A stretch of DNA of 64,000 nt from JAVJRN01 sp040218415 (GTDB lineage: Bacteria; Bacteroidota; Bacteroidia; Cytophagales; Cyclobacteriaceae), in contig JAVJRN010000067.1 in assembly GCA_040218415.1 (NCBI GenBank), positions 1 to 64,000 of the forward strand, written 5' to 3'. Positions 10,149 through 18,543 of the stretch are shown here, in pieces. How positions within the stretch are numbered: position 1 is the first letter of the stretch; the number at the start of each line of letters is the position of its first letter. A program made the position numbers and the translations under genes. Under the pieces are notes generated by a model, which saw only the letters and a program-made list of their open reading frames with translations, searched no databases and was not told the origin of the DNA.

Positions 10149-12212
10149 ATGAAAATTACATGTTGTAGCTTATTTTTCTTGTTAAGTATGTCTGTTTTTG
10201 GGCAAGCCGATCAATTTGATATGGAGGTTGTGGGGAGTGCTGAGATGCTCACTAATCCGTGGGAGGTGATTTATGGGCCAGACGATATGCTGTGGATTAC
10301 AGAAAGGCAAATAGGAAAAGTAGTAAAGGTTGATCCATCTTCGGAAAATCCCTCGCGCATCGAACTCCTCACCATACCCGATCTGAATCCCGCAGATATT
10401 GGTGGCCAATGTGGACTGCTTGGCATGGCATTGCACCCTAATCTTGGAAAAGGACAAGGAAATGATTTTGTATATCTCGCTTATACTTATGGCGAGCCGA
10501 GGCAGTTGAAAATCGTAAGATATACCTATGAAACGAATACTTTGATCGAACCAATAGAGGTGATATCAGGCCTTCCAGCCGCTACTTCTCACAATTCTGG
10601 GAGACTAATTATTGGGCCGGATTTGAAATTGTATTACACTATAGGTGATCAGGGAGCCAATCAGTACCGATATACTTGCAATGAGACACTCTCACAGCAT
10701 TTACCGACACAGACGGAAATTGATAGTAAGGATTATTCCAATTATCCCGGTAAGGTCCTTAGGATAAATCTTGATGGATCTATACCTGATGACAATCCGA
10801 TCTTGAATGGGGTGCAGTCACATGTTTTTACTTATGGCCATAGGAATGCGCAAGGACTTGTTTTTTCAAGTTCGGGCATGTTGTATTCTGATGAACATGG
10901 GCCAAAATCGGATGATGAAATCAACCTTTTGATAGGAGGAAAGAACTACGGCTGGCCTCATGTTGCAGGTTATCAAGATGATCAGGCATATGACTATTGT
11001 AAATATTTTACACTGCAAGACTGTGAGAATAGTGATTATGATCGTCTCATTTGTCCTGCGGGAGTTGATTCTGATGCGGAAAGCAGCTGGAGCCATCCGG
11101 ATTTTATGGAGCCAATTCAGACGATGTACACTGTACCAAATGATTATGATTTTGGGGGAGGATCATGTGGAAGTTCTAATATTTGTTGGCCTACAATTGC
11201 TCCATCAAGTATAGATTTTTATGAGGGAAATGAGATATCTGGGTGGGATAATTCTTTAATCGTTACCAGCATGAAGGTGGGGCGAATCTTCCGCTATAAA
11301 CTTTCGGATGATGGTACATCAATTGTGGGTGAGCCAATGGAATACTTTAATACGCAAAATAGGTATCGCGACATTGCATTAAGTCCCAATGGAAAGACCT
11401 TCTACATTATTACCGATAATGATGGCTCAACAATAGGTCTTTCTGGAGCTGTGACGAGTAATCTTCATAATAAAGGATCGATTTTAAAATTTGAACTGGC
11501 TGGCCCTAAATTGATTGTAAGACTCAAAGACCGAAGGGGCAGACCGATTAATGGGGCACTAGCTACTCTGGGTGAAATGACATCAACTTCTAATAGCCAA
11601 GGTACAGTGGAGTTTGAAGTAGAGGATTTAGTATCAACTTCCATGGATTTGATTATCGAGCATGTTGAATACTTCAAGCATGTGGAGTCAATTACCGTTG
11701 AAAATAATGACGTTGAACTGGATATTGTCATGATAGAAAATAAAGCGAACGTCACTTTTTTGGTAACACAGGAAGGTGTTCAACTACAAAATGCTTTAGT
11801 TAAATTAAATCAGGAGGAAGCTTTGACAGACGCGACTGGAAAGGTGGTCTTTTTGGATAAGGAAGCCAGAAAACAATACAACTATTTGGTGGAATTATCA
11901 GGTCGAGAAGCTATTTCAGAGTCATTCCTATTGGGAGGAGATACAACCATTACAATCTCAATGGTTGATATCTTACTAACTGTAAATCCTGCGGACTTTT
12001 TTCTGATTTATCCTAATCCAGCAGAAGAAACACTGTATGTTGAAGGTGTAAATAGCTACAGTGATATCATGCTGATTAATATTCAAGGTAAAGTGCTCAG
12101 ACAATTCAAAGCTCCGGGCTCTAGTTTTAGTATATCAGTGGGAGACTTGAATTCAGGGATGTATTTTCTGCAAGTGGAGGGTCGGAAGATGAGGTCATTT
12201 CTGCGACGTTGA
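10149..12212 (+). CDS. Secreted glucose/sorbosone dehydrogenase-like protein with T9SS sorting domain
   Basis: A 687-residue protein with a signal peptide ending SMSVFGQ. Residues about 25-450 form a six-bladed propeller of the glucose/sorbosone dehydrogenase family (PF07995 type), a PQQ-dependent fold: NPWEVIYGPDDMLWITER, SHNSGRLIIGPDLKLYY, YGHRNAQGLVF and YSDEHGPKSDDEINLL with GGKNYGWPHVAGY. Two small Ig-like or carboxypeptidase-regulatory-like modules follow (about 455-610), then a T9SS sorting domain with YPNPAEETLYVEG and LNSGMYFLQVEGR. It would be a surface sugar oxidoreductase. In known members PQQ oxidises the C1 hydroxyl or aldehyde of aldoses. It starts 8 bp after the lyase stop. 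The flanking 68-bp repeat indicates that a rearrangement placed or duplicated DNA around it. Confidence 0.82.
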   Translation: MKITCCSLFFLLSMSVFGQADQFDMEVVGSAEMLTNPWEVIYGPDDMLWITERQIGKVVKVDPSSENPSRIELLTIPDLNPADIGGQCGLLGMALHPNLGKGQGNDFVYLAYTYGEPRQLKIVRYTYETNTLIEPIEVISGLPAATSHNSGRLIIGPDLKLYYTIGDQGANQYRYTCNETLSQHLPTQTEIDSKDYSNYPGKVLRINLDGSIPDDNPILNGVQSHVFTYGHRNAQGLVFSSSGMLYSDEHGPKSDDEINLLIGGKNYGWPHVAGYQDDQAYDYCKYFTLQDCENSDYDRLICPAGVDSDAESSWSHPDFMEPIQTMYTVPNDYDFGGGSCGSSNICWPTIAPSSIDFYEGNEISGWDNSLIVTSMKVGRIFRYKLSDDGTSIVGEPMEYFNTQNRYRDIALSPNGKTFYIITDNDGSTIGLSGAVTSNLHNKGSILKFELAGPKLIVRLKDRRGRPINGALATLGEMTSTSNSQGTVEFEVEDLVSTSMDLIIEHVEYFKHVESITVENNDVELDIVMIENKANVTFLVTQEGVQLQNALVKLNQEEALTDATGKVVFLDKEARKQYNYLVELSGREAISESFLLGGDTTITISMVDILLTVNPADFFLIYPNPAEETLYVEGVNSYSDIMLINIQGKVLRQFKAPGSSFSISVGDLNSGMYFLQVEGRKMRSFLRR

Positions 12213-12268
12213 TCAAGGCGTGAGCGGCGGATTTTTATGTATCAACAAAGTCGAGATAAAAATACGGG

Positions 12269-12336
12269 CAAAAAGAAATTGAGCTCTATAGAGGAGAGGG
12301 AGAAAAATTATCTTTTGAAAACAAATCAATTACTTC
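12269..12336 (+). pseudogene. 68-bp relic of the heparinase-like lyase 3' end
   Basis: The segment copies 10066-10133 with two substitutions. It keeps the lyase reading frame through KEIELYRGEGEKLSFENKSITSD-like codons to a TGA stop, but nothing of the upstream lyase gene is present. It sits in the leader of the sulfatase gene, so an upstream ATG at 12237 that would read through it in another frame is not the real sulfatase start. Confidence 0.85.
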
Positions 12337-12371
12337 GGATTGATCCTATGAAAATCAGAAAAGGAAGAGTC

Positions 12372-13835
12372 ATGAAACATCAAATAGGTGCATCAATACT
12401 GCTATTACTGCTTGTTCTAATAACCAGTTGTGATTCTCCTAAAAAGCAAAGCGTCAAAAAGCCAAATATTGTCCTTGTGCTAATTGATGATGAAGGATAC
12501 GGTGATGTGGGATCTTACGGAGCTACAGGTTTTGAAACACCTAATATTGATTTGATGGCAAGCCAAGGAATGAAGTTTACAAATTTCTATGCTGCACAGC
12601 CGGTTTGCAGTGCCTCACGAGCGGGTCTTCTCACCGGATGTTACCCTAACCGAATTGGCTTTTCTGGCGCTTTGTTTCCTTATCATGATATTGGAATCAA
12701 TAAAGATGAGCTGACCATTGCTGAGATGTTTAAAGAGCAAGGCTATGCAACTGCATGCTTTGGCAAATGGCATTTGGGCTGGCAAAAGGAATTTTTGCCA
12801 TTGCAGCATGGATTTGATGAATTTGTAGGCCTCCCATACTCCAACGATATGTGGCCAAATGATAACGTAACCGGTGAAAGATTGCCCAAAGGCAACAAAC
12901 GCGCTTCTTTTCCTCCACTAACATTAATTGAAGGAGATCAACCAATTGATACGATAAGGACAATGAGTGATCAGGATTGGTTAACCACATTGTATACCGA
13001 AAAAGCAGTTGACTTTATAGATAGAAACGCTGAGAATCCATTCTTCTTATATGTTCCCCATACCATGGGGCATATACCTCTAGGCGTTTCCGAAAAGTTC
13101 AGGGGTAAAAGCGAGCAAGGTTTATACGGAGATGTGATGATGGAAATTGACTGGTCTGTGGGAGAAATTGTTCGCGCTTTAAAAAACAATAATATAGAGG
13201 ACAACACCATTTTTATTTTCACAAGCGACAATGGTCCTTGGTTAAGTTTTGGAAATCATGCCGGATCTGCGGGAGGTCTTCGAGAAGGAAAACTTACCAG
13301 TTTTGAAGGTGGGCAAAAAGTCCCATTTATTATTCGTTGGCCAGAGGAAATTCCCGAGGGGACCATCTGTAATCAATTGACTTCTGCTATCGATTTGCTA
13401 CCAACATTTGCCAACATTGTAGATGGAAACCTATCGAATCGTAAGATTGATGGTATGGACATTTCCTCTCTTCTTGAAGGAGATTTTAAGTCCAACCCAA
13501 GAGAGACGCTACTTTACTATTATGGGAAAAACAATTTAAATGCTGTTCGAAAAGGAAACTGGAAGCTTGTATTACCTCATTCATATAGATCATACGATGC
13601 TCTACCTGGCAATGATGGTTACCAAGGAGAGAAACAGAAAAAGACAATTGAACATCCCGAGCTATATAACATAGTGCGCGACCCTGGTGAACGTTATAAT
13701 GTGATTGAGGCCAACCCAGATAAAGTTGAGGAAATAATGATAGCCGTCGAAAAGGCACGGATGGAACTCGGGGATCTAAATGTAGGACTAGCGAGGGGAA
13801 ACGAAAACCGGGAAATTGGCAAGCTTAATAATTAA
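12372..13835 (+). CDS. Type I (S1) sulfatase, lipoprotein
   Basis: A 487-residue formylglycine-dependent sulfatase that hydrolyses sulfate esters on sugars. The ATG at 12372 gives a lipoprotein signal (MKHQIGASILLLLLVLITSC); ATG 12348 is a possible alternative. The metal-binding start KPNIVLVLIDDEGYGDVG is followed by the maturation motif CSASRAGLLTG, with Cys79 as the residue converted to formylglycine (Ala replaces the usual Pro). Further active-site pieces are GKWHLGW and the metal motif FTSDNGPW, with a C-terminal KLVLPHS-type subdomain. It needs a maturase (anSME) that is not in this window. The substrate is probably a sulfated sugar of the polysaccharide degraded by its neighbours. Which sulfate position it removes cannot be read from the sequence. 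Confidence 0.9.
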   Translation: MKHQIGASILLLLLVLITSCDSPKKQSVKKPNIVLVLIDDEGYGDVGSYGATGFETPNIDLMASQGMKFTNFYAAQPVCSASRAGLLTGCYPNRIGFSGALFPYHDIGINKDELTIAEMFKEQGYATACFGKWHLGWQKEFLPLQHGFDEFVGLPYSNDMWPNDNVTGERLPKGNKRASFPPLTLIEGDQPIDTIRTMSDQDWLTTLYTEKAVDFIDRNAENPFFLYVPHTMGHIPLGVSEKFRGKSEQGLYGDVMMEIDWSVGEIVRALKNNNIEDNTIFIFTSDNGPWLSFGNHAGSAGGLREGKLTSFEGGQKVPFIIRWPEEIPEGTICNQLTSAIDLLPTFANIVDGNLSNRKIDGMDISSLLEGDFKSNPRETLLYYYGKNNLNAVRKGNWKLVLPHSYRSYDALPGNDGYQGEKQKKTIEHPELYNIVRDPGERYNVIEANPDKVEEIMIAVEKARMELGDLNVGLARGNENREIGKLNN

Positions 13836-13978
13836 TAATAGATGTCAAACATCGAGCATGTCCCATTCTACCACTTTTTCAGATTATTTTTCTATCAATT
13901 GGGGGTAATATGCCACCTAGAAGATTGCAGCATAGACTGAGTGACTCGACTGATCTCTCTCACATAAGACTAAAATTG

Positions 13979-15418
13979 ATGATATCAAAAGAAGTAAAAT
14001 TTATCGCTTTACTATTCACGATCTTAAGCTTTTGCGAAGTTTCCGCCAAGGTAAAACTTCCGGCAATAGTTTCGTCTCATATGGTTTTGCAGAGAAACAC
14101 TACCGTCGTTTTGTGGGGTTGGGCTGATGTAGACGAAAAAATCACCATTAAAGCTTCTTGGTTAAAGAAGCCTTTGAGTTTAAAGGCAGATGATTCGGGA
14201 AATTGGCGTGTTGAAGTGAAAACCAACGATAGTAAAGTTCCCCAGACAATTACCATCAAAGACAATTCTTCTAAAATAATATTAGAAGATATATTATTCG
14301 GAGAAGTTTGGCTTTGTTCAGGACAGTCCAACATGTACCAGCCTGTGAAGGGGTATTCTCAAAATCAACCTACAGCCAATGCCATGATGGCTCGGGCCAA
14401 AGCGAAATACGCCAATGTACGTTTGTTTTCTGTCGACAAGAGGAATTCCAAAGAACCATTGAGTGATCTTAAAGGCTACAAAGCCTGGGAAAAAGCGAAT
14501 GAAGAGAATGTGAATGATTTCAGTGCTGTGGCTTGGTTTTTTGGGCAGCAACTACAAGATATTCTTGATGTGCCAGTAGGTATTATTCATAGTTCGTATG
14601 AGGGTACGTCAATTAGAGCATGGATGAGTAAGGAGGCATTGAGTCCTTTTGAAAATGTGGATCTTAGTGATGTCGAATTGAAAGAGAGTGACAAGAGAGA
14701 GCCAACGATATTATTCAATGCCATGATTCAACCATTGGTTCCTTACACCATCAAGGGAGTTCTTTGGTATCAGGGGGAATCCAATCGTAAAGATCCGGCA
14801 GGGTACAAAAAGTATTTGTCTGCAATGGTTTCGGATTGGCGTGCCAGATGGGGAGTAGGGGATTTCCCATTTTACTTTGTTCAGATTGCTCCCTTTCCTT
14901 ATAGAGCAGGAAAATTAAAAGCGGTCAACACGGCATTTATGAGAGAAGCGATGGCAGAATGTGTTGATTTGATTCCTAATTCGGGTATTGCTATCACCAC
15001 GGATATTGGTGATGAAAAACGCGTTCATCCCGCATTCAAAAAGGAAGTGGCCGATCGACTCTTGTTACTTGCTCTTGAACAGACCTACGGTTTTGAAAAT
15101 GTAGATGGGATGTCTCCTAAATATGAATCAATGCAAGTGGTGGATGATACCATTAAACTGAGTTTTAGATATGCAGAAACGGGATTGTTCGCTTATGATA
15201 AGCTGTTGGATTTTGAAATTGCAGGGGAGGACCGGGTATTCTATCCAGCTAAAGCTATGATCGAAAACGGAAATAGGGTTGTCGTCTTTAGTGAGGAAGT
15301 GAAGCAACCTGTGGCGGTAAGATATGCGTGGCGCAATTGGGTAAAAGGAACATTATTTGATAATAATCTTCTCCCAGCCTCTTCTTTCCGAACGGATGAT
15401 TGGCAGGACTCTGAATGA
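13979..15418 (+). CDS. SASA-family (sialate O-acetylesterase-like) SGNH carbohydrate esterase, copy 1
   Basis: A 479-residue exported esterase. The ATG at 13979 gives the signal peptide MISKEVKFIALLFTILSFCEVSA; an ATG at 13910 would add 23 implausible residues. An N-terminal beta-sandwich (LPAIVSSHMVLQRNTTVVLWG) precedes the SGNH domain with nucleophile Ser117 in CSGQSNM, GVLWYQGESN, and the late DIGDEKRVHP bearing the probable catalytic His. The family removes O-acetyl groups from sugars. The block usually reading SxxGGTxxxAW is here SSYEGTSIRAW, with Glu208 where copies 2 and 3 have Gly; that position is near the oxyanion hole, so activity may be altered. The next gene is a close tandem copy. 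The name sialate refers to the family founder; sialic acid is not implied here. Confidence 0.85.
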   Translation: MISKEVKFIALLFTILSFCEVSAKVKLPAIVSSHMVLQRNTTVVLWGWADVDEKITIKASWLKKPLSLKADDSGNWRVEVKTNDSKVPQTITIKDNSSKIILEDILFGEVWLCSGQSNMYQPVKGYSQNQPTANAMMARAKAKYANVRLFSVDKRNSKEPLSDLKGYKAWEKANEENVNDFSAVAWFFGQQLQDILDVPVGIIHSSYEGTSIRAWMSKEALSPFENVDLSDVELKESDKREPTILFNAMIQPLVPYTIKGVLWYQGESNRKDPAGYKKYLSAMVSDWRARWGVGDFPFYFVQIAPFPYRAGKLKAVNTAFMREAMAECVDLIPNSGIAITTDIGDEKRVHPAFKKEVADRLLLLALEQTYGFENVDGMSPKYESMQVVDDTIKLSFRYAETGLFAYDKLLDFEIAGEDRVFYPAKAMIENGNRVVVFSEEVKQPVAVRYAWRNWVKGTLFDNNLLPASSFRTDDWQDSE

Positions 15419-15458
15419 ACGCTGGTTTGCGAATTATTACTTCAATAGGCAGGGCTTT
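13979..15458 (+). repeat. Tandem duplication unit 1 (SASA esterase gene plus 40-bp tail)
   Basis: The unit covers the first esterase gene and 40 bp after its stop. The tail matches the tail of unit 2 (16950-16989) at 37 of 40 positions, far more than expected for non-coding DNA in old paralogues. Similarity upstream of the start codons is lost, so the left boundary lies close to the ATG. Confidence 0.8.
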
Positions 15459-15503
15459 GATAAATACATCGGCTATTTAGTCCAATTTAAAAGAAAAGAA
15501 CTA

Positions 15504-16949
15504 ATGACATCAAAAGAACTCAAATTTATACCGATAGTATTATTGTTTGCTATCCTAAGCTTTTGCGAAGTGTCCGCCAAGGTAAAACTTCCGGCTATCG
15601 TTTCGTCACATATGGTTTTGCAGAGAAACACTACGGTCGTTTTATGGGGTTGGGCTGACGCAAACGAAAAAATCATCATCAAAGCTTCGTGGTTAAAAAA
15701 GCCATTGAGTTTAAAGGCAGATAATTCGGGTAATTGGCGTGTTGAAGTGAAAACCAACGATAGTAAAGTTCCACAGACAATTACTATCAAAGACCAATCT
15801 TCTAAAATAGTTTTAGAAGATATATTATTCGGAGAGGTTTGGCTTTGTTCAGGACAGTCCAACATGTTTCAGCCTGTGAAAGGTTATTCTCAAGGTCAAC
15901 CTACAAGCAATGCCATGATGGCTAGCGTTAAAGCAAAATTCGCGAATGTACGTTTGTTTTCTGTGGACAGGGAGAAAGCCAAAGAGCCATTGAGTGATCT
16001 TAAAGGATACAAAGCTTGGGAAAAGGCCAATGCAAACAATGTGATGGATTTCAGTGCTGTCGGCTGGTTTTTTGGGCAGCAGTTGCAAGAAATACTTGAT
16101 GTGCCTGTTGGTATTATTCACAGTTCTTATGGGGGTACGCCAGTTAGGGCATGGATGAGCAAGGAGTCAGTGAGTCCTTTTGAAAATGTGGATCTTAGTG
16201 ATCTCAAATTGGAAAAGATTGCCGCGGGAAAACCTACGATTTTATACAATGCCATGATCCAGCCGTTGATTCCTTATACCATCAAAGGAGTTCTTTGGTA
16301 CCAAGGAGAAGCCAACCGTAGACAGCCGGGAAAGTATAAAAAATATCTGTCGGCTATGGTTTCGGATTGGCGTGCCCGATGGGGCATAGGTGATTTTCCA
16401 TTTTACTTTGTTCAAATAGCGCCCTTTGATTATAAACCGGGAAAATTCAAAGCGGTCAACACAGCATTTATGAGAGAGGCTATGGCCGAATGTGTTGATT
16501 TGATTCCTAATTCAGGCATTGCAATAACCATGGATATTGGTGATGAAAAACGCATTCATCCTCCATTCAAAAAGGAAGTTGCTGATCGACTCTTGTTACT
16601 TGCTCTTGAACAGACCTACGGTTTTGATCATGTAGATGGGAAGTCTCCTAAATATGAATCCATGCAAGTGGTGAATGATACCATTAAGCTAAGTTTTAAA
16701 CATGCAGAAACCGGATTGTTCGCTTATGATAAGCTGCTGGGTTTCGAAATAGCAGGAGAGGACCAAGTATTCTATCCGGCTGAAGCTATGATCGAAAACG
16801 GGAATAGTGTTGTCGTCTATAGTGAGGAAGTCAAACAGCCCGTTGCTGTAAGGTATGCGTGGCGCAATTGGGTAAAAGGAACATTATTTGATAATAATCT
16901 TCTCCCAGCCTCGTCTTTCCGAACGGATGATTGGGAGTCCTCAGAATGA
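15504..16949 (+). CDS. SASA-family SGNH carbohydrate esterase, copy 2
   Basis: A 481-residue tandem copy of the previous gene, nearly identical over long stretches such as the segment after AVNTAFMREAMAECVDLIPN. The ATG at 15504 gives signal peptide MTSKELKFIPIVLLFAILSF; longer frames running back into copy 1 are spurious. The SGNH nucleophile is Ser119 in CSGQSNM, the second block is canonical (SSYGGTPVRAW, Gly210), and the His motif is DIGDEKRIHP. It should be a working acetyl- or similar O-acyl-esterase acting in the periplasm or outside on the decorated polysaccharide or its oligosaccharides. Only 85 bp separate it from copy 1, and the inter-gene DNA is part of the duplicated unit. Confidence 0.87.
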   Translation: MTSKELKFIPIVLLFAILSFCEVSAKVKLPAIVSSHMVLQRNTTVVLWGWADANEKIIIKASWLKKPLSLKADNSGNWRVEVKTNDSKVPQTITIKDQSSKIVLEDILFGEVWLCSGQSNMFQPVKGYSQGQPTSNAMMASVKAKFANVRLFSVDREKAKEPLSDLKGYKAWEKANANNVMDFSAVGWFFGQQLQEILDVPVGIIHSSYGGTPVRAWMSKESVSPFENVDLSDLKLEKIAAGKPTILYNAMIQPLIPYTIKGVLWYQGEANRRQPGKYKKYLSAMVSDWRARWGIGDFPFYFVQIAPFDYKPGKFKAVNTAFMREAMAECVDLIPNSGIAITMDIGDEKRIHPPFKKEVADRLLLLALEQTYGFDHVDGKSPKYESMQVVNDTIKLSFKHAETGLFAYDKLLGFEIAGEDQVFYPAEAMIENGNSVVVYSEEVKQPVAVRYAWRNWVKGTLFDNNLLPASSFRTDDWESSE

Positions 16950-16989
16950 ACGCTGGTTTGCAAAATATTACTTCAATAGGCAAGGCTTT
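15504..16989 (+). repeat. Tandem duplication unit 2 (SASA esterase gene plus 40-bp tail)
   Basis: Second unit of the tandem duplication, start-to-start distance 1525 bp. The post-stop tail 16950-16989 matches 15419-15458 with three mismatches, marking the right boundary of the unit. Confidence 0.8.
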
Positions 16990-17030
16990 TTTAGAGTCAT
17001 CGCTTGCCTAGAACATTAAAAAAAACTAAT

Positions 17031-18506
17031 ATGATTAAAAAAAATAAGTATCTACTCATTCTAGTTTTGGGAATCATTGTGCTTTCCGGATGCCAGAAAA
17101 CAAAAGAAGCTCCTAAACCCAATATCGTTTACATCCTGACGGATCAGTGGCGTGGTTCTGCTTTGGGTTATGCAGGCGATCCCAATGTGCAAACACCTAA
17201 TTTGGATGCTTTTGCAAAAGAGGCAGTCAATTTTACCAATGCCGTTTCTGTGACTCCAGTTTGTACGCCACATCGCGCTGCGCTGCTTACCGGACGATAT
17301 CCTACCTCGACAGGTATGTTTTTGAATGATGTTTATATGCCTTCAGAAGAGCTTTGTATGGCGGAGATATTGAAAAAAGAAGGTTATAATACTGGCTTCT
17401 TAGGCAAGTGGCACTTGGACGGACATGGCAGGCTCAATAACGTGATACCCGAGAGGCGTCAAGGGTTTGATTACTGGAAAGGGCTGGAATGCTCACATGA
17501 CTACAATCACATGCCATATTATGCGAATGATGATCCTGAAATGAAGTACTGGGAAGAATATTCTCCTTATGCCATAACCAAGGATGCCAATACGTACATA
17601 AGCAACCGAGCCAAAGATGAAAACCCGTTCTTACTATTAATATCCATTGCGACACCACATTTTCCACATTGGTCTGCACCTCAAGAATTAAAGGATATGT
17701 ACCCTCAGGAAGCGTTGAAGCTCCCTCCGAATATACCTGAGGAAATGAAGGAAAGAGTTCTAAAAGAACTGCAAGGTTATTATGCCCATTGTACTGCCAC
17801 AGACAAGGCGATAGGGTCGGTTTTGGAACAACTCAAAGCCCTGCAATTAATGGATAATACCATTGTGGTATTTAGCTCGGATCATGGCGAAATGATGGGC
17901 GGACATGGCGTGAAGCCTTTAGTGAAACAGATGGCTTGGGATGAATCAATAAGAGTTCCGTTTCTTATTAGTTATCCGTCCATAGGTGCTAACAAAGGCG
18001 CGGTGGTTAATGCACCGATCAATACCCCGGACATTTTGCCATCACTTCTTGGATTAGTAAATGTAAAAATTCCAGAGACTGTAGACGGAGAGGATTTGTC
18101 GCAATTGATCGAGAACCCAGATCCATCAGCCGATCGTGCTGCCTTGGTGATGAATGTATGTCCCTTTACTGGAAATTATGATGACCCAGAGTTTCGAGCT
18201 ATACGCACCAGTCAATATACTTATAGCCGTATTCTGTCTGGAGCCGACATGCTTTTCGACAACTTGAGCGATCCTTATCAAATGAATAATCTAGTCAACA
18301 AGCCTGAGTTTGCCGAATTGCAGGAAGATTTGGATAAACAATTGGCCGATGAACTGAATAAAATAGGTGACGATTTCCAGCCACGTGATTATTATCTTAA
18401 AAAGTGGGGTTATGAACTCGATAGTGTTAGAAAGGCCATTGATTACAGGGCTTTCAAAAAAGGTGAAGGTGTAGTTCAATCACCCAAGCTTCAAGCCATA
18501 GATTGA
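17031..18506 (+). CDS. Type I (S1) sulfatase, lipoprotein
   Basis: A 491-residue sulfatase with lipoprotein signal (MIKKNKYLLILVLGIIVLSGC) from the ATG at 17031; a TTG nine codons upstream is unlikely. The metal-binding segment KPNIVYILTDQWRGSALGY is followed by the maturation motif CTPHRAALLTG with Cys78; His occupies the position usually held by Ser, a variant that does occur in the family. GKWHLDGHG and FSSDHGEMMGGHG complete the active site. It is expected to remove sulfate from a monosaccharide or oligosaccharide of the targeted glycan. It differs clearly from the sulfatase at 12372 and is not a recent duplicate. Confidence 0.9.
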   Translation: MIKKNKYLLILVLGIIVLSGCQKTKEAPKPNIVYILTDQWRGSALGYAGDPNVQTPNLDAFAKEAVNFTNAVSVTPVCTPHRAALLTGRYPTSTGMFLNDVYMPSEELCMAEILKKEGYNTGFLGKWHLDGHGRLNNVIPERRQGFDYWKGLECSHDYNHMPYYANDDPEMKYWEEYSPYAITKDANTYISNRAKDENPFLLLISIATPHFPHWSAPQELKDMYPQEALKLPPNIPEEMKERVLKELQGYYAHCTATDKAIGSVLEQLKALQLMDNTIVVFSSDHGEMMGGHGVKPLVKQMAWDESIRVPFLISYPSIGANKGAVVNAPINTPDILPSLLGLVNVKIPETVDGEDLSQLIENPDPSADRAALVMNVCPFTGNYDDPEFRAIRTSQYTYSRILSGADMLFDNLSDPYQMNNLVNKPEFAELQEDLDKQLADELNKIGDDFQPRDYYLKKWGYELDSVRKAIDYRAFKKGEGVVQSPKLQAID

Positions 18507-18543
18507 TTATAACATTAATCAAATGATCCTTACTATCTAAAAA

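Noticed and set aside
12237..12371. Extended N-terminus of the first sulfatase from ATG 12237
   Set aside because: It reads through the lyase relic in a different frame and would put 45 charged residues before a perfect lipoprotein signal.
13910..13978. Longer start of esterase copy 1
   Set aside because: The added 23 residues are polar and precede a good signal peptide; the tandem copy starts at the equivalent internal ATG.
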